DNA of 8,189 bases, from the NCBI GenBank assembly GCA_947177315.1, contig CAMWTX010000064.1, forward strand, positions 1 through 8,189, given 5' to 3'. Positions 1 through 5,584 of the stretch are shown here, in pieces. Numbering within the stretch: position 1 is the first letter of the stretch; the number at the start of each line of letters is the position of its first letter. A program made the position numbers and the translations under genes. The stretch comes from an uncultured Bacteroidales bacterium. Its GTDB lineage: Bacteria > Bacteroidota > Bacteroidia > Bacteroidales > P3. Below the pieces are notes generated by a model. It was given only the letters and a program-made list of their open reading frames with translations. It had not been told where the DNA came from and did not search any database.

Positions 1-725
1 CTTTGGTCAAGCTGCTGTGGGCTCCTTTGCTGGGGGCGGCCCTGATTTTTCCCGAGAACCTTTCCACGGCGGCCCTGCTGTTGGTTACCTGTTTTGTGAT
101 GATGATCGTGGGAGGTGTGGCCGGCCGTTATATCTGGAGCATGGTGGGCGCGGGCGTGCTGTTCGCTTCGCTGTTCCTGGCCATGCTGCTTATTGTGCCG
201 GCGGAGAACCTGCCCGGTCGTTCCTCCACGTGGAAAGCCCGTGTGGAACGCTTTGGCGGCGGAGAGAGCGAGGAATCCTATCAGGTTACCCAATCCAAGA
301 TAGCCATTGCCGGAGGGCGTGTGTTCGGCAAAGGGCCGGGCAACAGCACACAGCGCAATTTCTTGCCGCACCCGTATTCCGACTATATCTATTCGCTGAT
401 TATCGAAGAATACGGCATGTTTGCCGGCATAGGCGTGTTGATGCTGTACCTGTGGTTTCTGATGCGCGGCATCAGCATAGCGCGGCGCTGCAAGGGCTCT
501 TTCGGCAGTTACATGGTGCTGGGCGTTACCTTTATGCTTACCCTGCAGGCACTCATCAACATGGGCGTGGCGGTGGACTTGCTGCCGGTTACGGGGCAAC
601 CCCTGCCGTTTTTGAGCATGGGGGGCACTTCGCTGTTCTTTACCGCTTGCGGCATCGGACTGATTCTGAGCGTGAGCGCGGAGGTGGAGAAAAATGAATT
701 GGAAGAAGCAAAAAACGAAAAATAA
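1..725 (+). CDS. ftsW: FtsW, septal SEDS-family peptidoglycan glycosyltransferase (5' partial)
   Basis: FtsW is a polytopic inner-membrane enzyme that polymerises lipid II into septal glycan, paired with a class B penicillin-binding protein. The reading frame is open from the left edge, so about 240 C-terminal residues are present; family members are usually near 400 residues, so the first third or so lies outside. Numbering from position 3, hydrophobic segments occur at about residues 5-15, 22-42, 47-66, 135-155, 171-192 and 203-226. The large periplasmic loop carries GPGNSTQRNFLP (111-122) followed by SDYIY (126-130); its Asp aligns with the catalytic Asp known in RodA. The SEDS signature appears as GQPLPFLSMGGTS (198-210). 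The Lys/Glu-rich tail ends at TAA 723-725. The family call is firm. FtsW rather than RodA is inferred from the dcw context, with murG starting 6 bases later. Confidence 0.95.
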   Translation, partial: LVKLLWAPLLGAALIFPENLSTAALLLVTCFVMMIVGGVAGRYIWSMVGAGVLFASLFLAMLLIVPAENLPGRSSTWKARVERFGGGESEESYQVTQSKIAIAGGRVFGKGPGNSTQRNFLPHPYSDYIYSLIIEEYGMFAGIGVLMLYLWFLMRGISIARRCKGSFGSYMVLGVTFMLTLQALINMGVAVDLLPVTGQPLPFLSMGGTSLFFTACGIGLILSVSAEVEKNELEEAKNEK

Positions 726-731
726 ACGATA

Positions 732-1829
732 ATGCAGAAGAAAACCTTAAAGGTGATTATAAGCGGCGGCGGAACGGGCGGACATATCTTTCCGGCCATC
801 GCCATCGCCAACGAGATAAAGCATCGCGAACTTGATGCCGAGATTCTTTTTGTGGGAGCTGAGAACCGTATGGAAATGGAAAAGGTGCCGGCGGCAGGCT
901 ATCAGATTGTGGGATTGAACGTGGTGGGTTTTGACCGCAAGCATCTGTGGAGAAATTTTTCGCTCCCGTTCAAATTGGCCAAGGGGCTTAGGCAAACGCG
1001 CAAGATTATCCGCAATTTTGAACCGGACGTGGTGATAGGCGTGGGTGGCTATGCCAGCGCCCCCACCTTGTATTCGGCGCAAAGGCTCAAGATTCCCACC
1101 TTGATTCAGGAACAGAACTCGCTGCCGGGCATGACCAACCGTATCTTGAGTAAACGCGCCAACTGCATCTGCGTGGGATACGACGATATGGAACGCTTTT
1201 TTCCGCGCGAAAAGATAGTATGGACGGGCAATCCCATCCGTCAGGACATTTCCGATATCAATGCCAAACGGGAAGAAGCCTTTGCCTTTTACAACCTCAA
1301 GAAGGATATGCCCACGCTGTTGGTGATGGGTGGAAGCCTCGGGGCCGGCACGATCAACGAAGGCATGAAAGTGAATATCGACTATCTGCTTTCCAAGGGA
1401 TTCCAGGTGATGTGGCAGACGGGAAAATACTATTACCAGCGCATGCTGCCTTATGCCGAAGGCAAGGAAAATTTGGTGCTGCTCGATTTTGTGCGTCGGG
1501 TGGATCTGGCCTATGCGGCGGCCGACTTGATTGTTTCGCGTGCCGGTGCCATCACCATCTCCGAACTTTGCGTGGTGGGAAAACCCTTGATTCTGATTCC
1601 CTCTCCCAACGTGGCCGAAGACCATCAGACCCGCAATGCCGAAGCCTTGAGTTCCCGCAACGCCGCCATCCTATTGCATGACGACCGCACGGTGGAAGAC
1701 CTGGGCAAGACCGTGGTGGAACTTTGGAACAACGACCGCCGCCGGGAGTTGCTCTCGCAGAATATCTCGCGCATGGGCACCACCTCGGCCGCCAAGATGA
1801 TTGTTGACGAAGTGATGAAGTTGCTGTAG
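732..1829 (+). CDS. murG: MurG, UDP-GlcNAc:lipid I N-acetylglucosaminyltransferase
   Basis: MurG is a GT-B fold enzyme at the inner face of the cytoplasmic membrane that transfers GlcNAc from UDP-GlcNAc to lipid I, giving lipid II. The 365-residue length is normal. The N-terminal glycine loop GGGTGGH (12-18) is followed by GVGGYASAP (103-111), EQNSLPG (127-133) and NPIR (167-170). The C-terminal nucleotide-sugar half has GGSLGA (200-205), SRAGAITISEL (269-279) and NVAEDHQTRNA (293-303), all expected MurG blocks. The ATG at 732 lies 6 bases after the ftsW stop. Its leader is A-rich with no Shine-Dalgarno site, as is usual in Bacteroidota. It ends with TAG at 1827-1829, 3 bases before murC. Translational coupling with both neighbours is likely. 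No key motif is missing. Confidence 0.98.
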   Translation: MQKKTLKVIISGGGTGGHIFPAIAIANEIKHRELDAEILFVGAENRMEMEKVPAAGYQIVGLNVVGFDRKHLWRNFSLPFKLAKGLRQTRKIIRNFEPDVVIGVGGYASAPTLYSAQRLKIPTLIQEQNSLPGMTNRILSKRANCICVGYDDMERFFPREKIVWTGNPIRQDISDINAKREEAFAFYNLKKDMPTLLVMGGSLGAGTINEGMKVNIDYLLSKGFQVMWQTGKYYYQRMLPYAEGKENLVLLDFVRRVDLAYAAADLIVSRAGAITISELCVVGKPLILIPSPNVAEDHQTRNAEALSSRNAAILLHDDRTVEDLGKTVVELWNNDRRRELLSQNISRMGTTSAAKMIVDEVMKLL

Positions 1830-1832
1830 CGC

Positions 1833-3212
1833 ATGGAAACGCTTGCCATGACATATCCGTATTTCTTGGGCATAGGCGGCATCGGAATGAGTGCCTTGGC
1901 CTGTCATTACCTGCGCCAGGGGTGCAGGGTGGCGGGCTACGACCGTGTTTCGACGCCGCTTACCCGGAAATTGGAATCCATGGGAGCGAAGATTCATTAT
2001 ACCGAATCGCCCGAACTCTTGCCCGAGGGCATCGACGCGGTGGTCTATACGCCCGCCGTGCCTTCCACCCATGCCGAATGGCAGGAAATCCGCCGCCGCG
2101 GGCTGCCGGTTTACAAACGGGCGCAGGTGTTGGGCATGTTGAGCCGGCAATATAAAACGCTGGCGGTGGCCGGAACGCATGGAAAAACCACCACCTCGGC
2201 CATGTTGGCCTACCTGATGCACGGAAGCATAGGCTGCAACGCCGTATTGGGCGGCATCGTTCCCGATTTGGACGGCAACTACCTGCACGATGAAAAGAGC
2301 CCCTATCTGGTAACCGAAGCCGATGAATACGACCGTTCGTTCCTGCAGCTGCAGCCTTGGTTTTCGGTGGTAACCTCCTGGGATGCCGACCATCTGGACA
2401 TATACGGCAACTTGGAATCCATGCGTGCGGCATACGTGCAGTTTATGCGGCAGTCGGAGCGGTTCATCGCCGAAGCCTCGCTGGAATTGCCCCTGCGCGC
2501 CGATTATGTTTACGGCTTGGGCGAACCGAAAGGAGGCGGCAAAGCGGCCTTCGCTTCCAACCTGCGTGTGGAAGACGGCCGCTGCACTTTCGATTACACA
2601 GGCCCGAAAGCCCTTATCCAAGACTTGAACCTTTCTTGTCCGGGCAGGCATAATGTAGAAAATGCGGTGGCGGCGGTGAGCCTTGCCTTGGAAGCCGGCG
2701 TGCAACCGCAGGATATACGGCGGCTTCTGCCGCTGTTCAAAGGGGTCCGCCGTCGTTTGGAACGTTGCTTCTCGCAGCCGGGGCTGGCCTATTACGACGA
2801 TTACGCCCACCATCCGGCCGAAATCAGGGCGAGCCTGCGGGCCTTGCGCGAGTTCTATCCCGATTACCGCATGGCGGTGTTGTTTCAGCCGCATCTGTAC
2901 TCGCGCACGCGCGACTTGGCGGAAGGTTTTGCCGACAGCCTGCAGGAAGCCGACGCGCTTTGCCTGGTGGATATCTATCCGGCGCGCGAAGAGCCGATAG
3001 CCGGTGTGGATACGCGCCTGATAGGCGAGAGAATCAAGAATATCCCAGTGGTTTACACCAGCAAGGAAAACGCTTTGGAACAAGTGGGCCGGTATCTGGA
3101 AGAAAAGGAAAAGAACCGGCGGAAACTCTTGCTTGTAAGCATGGGGGCAGGCGACATCGACACGCTGGTGGAACCGATAAACGCCTGTGTGCGGAAAGGA
3201 GGCGGGGCATGA
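1833..3212 (+). CDS. murC: MurC, UDP-N-acetylmuramate--L-alanine ligase
   Basis: MurC is the cytoplasmic ATP-dependent ligase that adds L-alanine to UDP-MurNAc, the first amino acid of the stem peptide. The 459-residue length fits the family. The N-terminal nucleotide-binding domain has GIGGIGMSALA (13-23). The central ATPase domain has the P-loop GTHGKTT (114-120), then EADEYDRSFLQLQP (162-175), DADHLDIYGN (184-193) and GRHNVENAVAA (271-281). The C-terminal domain shows YDDYAHHPAEI (321-331) and FQPHLYSRTRDL (351-362). The HHP block and the first-domain pattern fit MurC or its paralogue Mpl rather than MurD, MurE or MurF; the dcw position selects MurC. The start at 1833 was chosen because it is 3 bases after murG; ATG 1848 (codon 6) is an alternative and still keeps the whole glycine loop. 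The stop overlaps the ftsQ start. murB and ddl, which follow murC in some other phyla, are absent here. Confidence 0.97.
   Translation: METLAMTYPYFLGIGGIGMSALACHYLRQGCRVAGYDRVSTPLTRKLESMGAKIHYTESPELLPEGIDAVVYTPAVPSTHAEWQEIRRRGLPVYKRAQVLGMLSRQYKTLAVAGTHGKTTTSAMLAYLMHGSIGCNAVLGGIVPDLDGNYLHDEKSPYLVTEADEYDRSFLQLQPWFSVVTSWDADHLDIYGNLESMRAAYVQFMRQSERFIAEASLELPLRADYVYGLGEPKGGGKAAFASNLRVEDGRCTFDYTGPKALIQDLNLSCPGRHNVENAVAAVSLALEAGVQPQDIRRLLPLFKGVRRRLERCFSQPGLAYYDDYAHHPAEIRASLRALREFYPDYRMAVLFQPHLYSRTRDLAEGFADSLQEADALCLVDIYPAREEPIAGVDTRLIGERIKNIPVVYTSKENALEQVGRYLEEKEKNRRKLLLVSMGAGDIDTLVEPINACVRKGGGA
3195..3202 (+). promoter_or_regulatory. Strong Shine-Dalgarno-like site before ftsQ
   Basis: AAAGGAGG lies inside the last murC codons, 6 bases before the ftsQ ATG, which is an ideal spacing. 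No other start in the window has a comparable site. It supports ATG 3209 as the ftsQ start. It may, however, simply result from the Lys-Gly-Gly codons at the MurC C-terminus, because Bacteroidota ribosomes are known to make little use of Shine-Dalgarno pairing. Confidence 0.5.
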
Positions 3213-4015
3213 AAAGGGTGATACGGATACTCTTGTTGCTGTTCTTTTTTGCGCTCCTGGCGGGAACGGCCATCGTTATGCTCAGGTATTCGGCGCGGCA
3301 GTGGCAGAACATGCTTTGCACGGATGCGGAGATAGACATCGAGCGGCAGAACTTCGAGATTTATCTGCAGAACCGCGATATCGAGAAATGGTTGGGCGAC
3401 CACGGTATCACCATCAAGGGCAAGAAGAGCCGGCAAGTGAGTGCGTCCAATATCGAGCAGGTGCTGTTGCAGAACCCCTATGTGGGCGATGCGCAGGTGT
3501 TCATGACCATCGACGGAACCTGCCACCTCCAGGTGGAACAGCGTAATCCGGTGCTCAAGGTGGTCGCTTCCAACGGGCAGATGTTCCAGATAGACCGCAA
3601 CGGCATCGAGATGCCCGTCAATACCGACTATGCGGTGCGTCTGCGTGTGGCCAGCGGTTATATTCCGGTGGTGCCGAAATATGGCCTGGATGTTACCCGG
3701 ATTGCCGACACGCTGCGCGCCTCGGTGCTGAAAAACCTTTTTGAAATCAATGGTTTTTTGAGCGAGAACCCCTTTTGGGACGCGATGTTCGAGCAGATAT
3801 TCGTAACCTACGCGGGCGAATACGAACTGGTGCCCAAGGTGGGAGGGCAGTTGGTGAAACTTGGCAGGATTGAAGATATCGCCGATTTGGAAAACAAGAT
3901 GAAACGTTTGGATCTCTTTTACCGGAAAGGCGTGAACAGCGGCGGCTGGGAAAAGTACTCGGTGCTGAACCTCAAGTATAAAAACCAGCTGGTGGCTACC
4001 AAACGGGCAAACTAA
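3209..4015 (+). CDS. ftsQ: FtsQ, bitopic cell division protein
   Basis: FtsQ is a divisome scaffold with a short cytoplasmic N-terminus, one membrane span and a periplasmic region (POTRA plus beta domain) that recruits FtsB/FtsL and the septal synthase. The 268-residue product starts MKRVIR, followed by one hydrophobic span at about residues 7-25. A POTRA-like region follows (about 38-115), with NPYVGDAQVFMTIDG at 89-103 and the QRNP block at 111-114. The NGQMFQIDRNGIEMP stretch (122-136) is the pattern usual in Bacteroidota FtsQ. The family is poorly conserved, so the call rests on topology, these blocks and position between murC and ftsA. The start is fixed by the ATGA overlap with murC (3209-3212), a Shine-Dalgarno-like site and the membrane span just after the ATG. 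The frame stays open upstream to 2765, but that part is a murC shadow. Confidence 0.92.
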   Translation: MKRVIRILLLLFFFALLAGTAIVMLRYSARQWQNMLCTDAEIDIERQNFEIYLQNRDIEKWLGDHGITIKGKKSRQVSASNIEQVLLQNPYVGDAQVFMTIDGTCHLQVEQRNPVLKVVASNGQMFQIDRNGIEMPVNTDYAVRLRVASGYIPVVPKYGLDVTRIADTLRASVLKNLFEINGFLSENPFWDAMFEQIFVTYAGEYELVPKVGGQLVKLGRIEDIADLENKMKRLDLFYRKGVNSGGWEKYSVLNLKYKNQLVATKRAN

Positions 4016-4049
4016 AAAGGAATTTGAAATAATCTAAAACTTAAAGGAT

Positions 4050-5456
4050 ATGGCAGAAGACGCAAAATTTCGGGCTACTCCCGACGATGATGTGGATGTG
4101 GTGGTAGGTCTTGACATCGGTACGACCAAAGTGGTTGCCGTGGTGGGGCAACGCGATTCGGTAACCGGAAAAATCAAGATTCTTGGGTACGGAAAAACCG
4201 AATCCACCGGCGTGGTGAGAGGTTCGGTCATCAATATAGAACGCACGGCGGAAGCCATAAAGCGCGCCGTGGAACAGGCTTCGATTGCTTCGAATGTGGA
4301 GATCAACGAAGTGTATGTGGGCATTGCCGGGCAGCATATCCAGAGCGAGGTGCGTGAATACACCTATGTGCGCCAGAACAGCGACGATGTGTTTACCCGC
4401 GAAGAAATCGAACGCCTCAAGGTGCAGGCCAGCCACGGCACCGTGCCCGCAGGCCGCAAGATAATCCATGTTATTCCCCGCACGTTCTCGGTAGATGACG
4501 AAGGCGGCTTTACCGAAGACAGCATCGTGGGCATGGTGGGTGCCAATATCACCGCGATGCTCAACATCATCACCGCCGATGCGGTGGCGATGCGCAACAT
4601 CCAGCGCAGCGTGGAAATGTCGGGTCTGGAATTGATCGGTTTTATCCTTGAACCTTTGGTGAGCGCCGAAGCGGTGCTGGACGAAAGCGACAAGGAAGCC
4701 GGCGTGGTGTTGGTGGATATCGGCGGCGGCACCACCGACGTGGCGATATTCATGAACGGGATTCTGGCGCATACGGCGGTGATTCCCTTGGCGGGGAACA
4801 TCATCACCAACGATATCAAGACCGGCTGCACGATTCTTCCCAAACAGGCGGAAGCCCTGAAAGTGAAGTTCGGTTCGGCTTTGCCCAGCGAGAGCAGCGA
4901 CGAGCAGATTGTTTCCATTCCCGGCTTGAAAGGCAAGACCGCCAAGGAAATCTCGCTCAAACAGCTGGCCACGATCATCGGGGCGAGGGTAGGCGAGATC
5001 TTCAGCAGCGTTTCTTGCGAAATCGCCAACAGCCAATGCAATCTGGAGCATTTCATCGGCGGCATCGTGCTTACCGGCGGGGGTTCGAAGATGAAACACA
5101 TCAGCCAGGTCTGCGAGTTCCATACCCAGTTGGAAACCCGTTTGGGAATGCCCAAGGAACATATCACGCCCGATTCTCCGGCGGAACTGTCGGATCCCAT
5201 CTTCGCCACCGCCATCGGTCTGGTGATTTACGGGGTACGCAGCGAGGAAGAAAACCGCATTATCCATGTGGCCGATCACGGAGCCACGCATATCCGTCAG
5301 CCCGAACCGCAACAGCCCGTTGCCGAAACACCTGCCCCTCCGGTGCCCGAACCGCAACCGGAAGAAGAGCCGAAAGCCCGCAAGAAGGGCGGTTTTACCG
5401 CCGCCGCCAAGCTCCGCGATTGGGTGGTGGGTATTTTCGACGACGATATCCAATAA
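4050..5456 (+). CDS. ftsA: FtsA, actin-like membrane anchor of the Z ring
   Basis: FtsA is an actin-fold ATP-binding protein that binds the FtsZ C-terminal peptide and holds FtsZ filaments at the cytoplasmic membrane. The 468 residues include the phosphate-1 loop GLDIGTTKVVAVVG (20-33), the FtsA-specific 1C (SHS2) subdomain at about 88-170, the phosphate-2 loop VDIGGGTTDVAIF (222-234) and the adenosine-binding stretch GGIVLTGGGSKM (337-348). A Pro/Gln/Glu-rich linker (about 417-443) leads to a basic patch KARKKGG (442-448). After it comes a C-terminal amphipathic segment, AAAKLRDWVVGIF at 451-463, the expected membrane-targeting helix. A 34-base AT-rich gap separates it from ftsQ. The AAAGGA just before the ATG is too close to act as a normal ribosome site. 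A strong terminator follows within 5 bases of the stop, so ftsA is probably the last gene of this transcript. Confidence 0.97.
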   Translation: MAEDAKFRATPDDDVDVVVGLDIGTTKVVAVVGQRDSVTGKIKILGYGKTESTGVVRGSVINIERTAEAIKRAVEQASIASNVEINEVYVGIAGQHIQSEVREYTYVRQNSDDVFTREEIERLKVQASHGTVPAGRKIIHVIPRTFSVDDEGGFTEDSIVGMVGANITAMLNIITADAVAMRNIQRSVEMSGLELIGFILEPLVSAEAVLDESDKEAGVVLVDIGGGTTDVAIFMNGILAHTAVIPLAGNIITNDIKTGCTILPKQAEALKVKFGSALPSESSDEQIVSIPGLKGKTAKEISLKQLATIIGARVGEIFSSVSCEIANSQCNLEHFIGGIVLTGGGSKMKHISQVCEFHTQLETRLGMPKEHITPDSPAELSDPIFATAIGLVIYGVRSEEENRIIHVADHGATHIRQPEPQQPVAETPAPPVPEPQPEEEPKARKKGGFTAAAKLRDWVVGIFDDDIQ

Positions 5457-5460
5457 TGAG

Positions 5461-5490
5461 AAAAGGCTGGCTGAAAACCAGCCTTTTTCT
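5461..5490 (+). terminator. Intrinsic terminator between ftsA and ftsZ
   Basis: AAAAGGCTGG (5461-5470) pairs perfectly with CCAGCCTTTT (5478-5487) around the 7-base loop CTGAAAA. The 3' arm runs into the T-rich stretch TTTTTCT (5484-5490). The hairpin starts 4 bases after the ftsA stop. It is a textbook rho-independent terminator and suggests that much of the upstream transcript ends before ftsZ. Partial read-through is possible and cannot be judged from sequence. Confidence 0.88.
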
Positions 5491-5511
5491 ATAAACAGAA
5501 TCTTGTTTATA
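5490..5511. repeat. AT-rich inverted repeat upstream of ftsZ
   Basis: TATAAACA (5490-5497) is the exact reverse complement of TGTTTATA (5504-5511), separated by the 6 bases GAATCT. It lies directly after the terminator T-tract and about 15 bases before the proposed -33 element of the ftsZ promoter. The 22-base size and symmetry fit the operator of a dimeric DNA-binding protein. A weak RNA hairpin or chance in AT-rich DNA are alternatives. I do not recognise the motif. Confidence 0.45.
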
Positions 5512-5525
5512 AATCCTGGCGGAAG

Positions 5526-5559
5526 TTGAAAAAGCGCGCCTGGAGCCGCAGTAATTTTA
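5526..5559 (+). promoter_or_regulatory. Candidate Bacteroidota-type promoter for ftsZ
   Basis: TTG at 5526-5528 (within TTGAAA) is followed after 23 bases by TAATTTTA at 5552-5559. The second element matches the known Bacteroidota -7 consensus TAnnTTTG at five of its six fixed positions; the last G is A. The spacing is at the long end of the accepted range. Transcription would begin near 5564-5567, giving a leader of about 20 bases before the ftsZ ATG at 5585. The call is supported by the terminator upstream, which leaves ftsZ needing its own promoter. Confidence 0.45.
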
Positions 5560-5584
5560 TACGCTGAGAAATACCCTTACGAAA

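Noticed and set aside
1671..3083. Open frame of 470 codons on the minus strand opposite murC and the end of murG.
   Set aside because: It spans two well-supported sense genes and shows only shadow composition.
2765..3208. Upstream in-frame extension of ftsQ to a 416-residue protein.
   Set aside because: The added part is an alternate-frame reading of murC, Arg/Gly-rich and without a domain. The ATG at 3209 has the ATGA overlap, a ribosome-site-like motif and the membrane anchor right after it.
4016..4049. AT-rich ftsQ-ftsA gap considered as a promoter, with AAAGGA at 4043-4048 as a Shine-Dalgarno site.
   Set aside because: TTTG occurs near 4024 but no TAnnTTTG-like element lies at a usable distance. 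AAAGGA ends 1 base before the ATG, too close for normal pairing. It is better read as an A-rich start region.
4041..5453. Open frame of 470 codons on the minus strand covering all of ftsA.
   Set aside because: It mirrors ftsA codon for codon, has a His/Gly/Arg/Phe-rich shadow composition, no recognisable domain and no start context. It stays open because TTA, CTA and TCA codons are rare in the sense frame.
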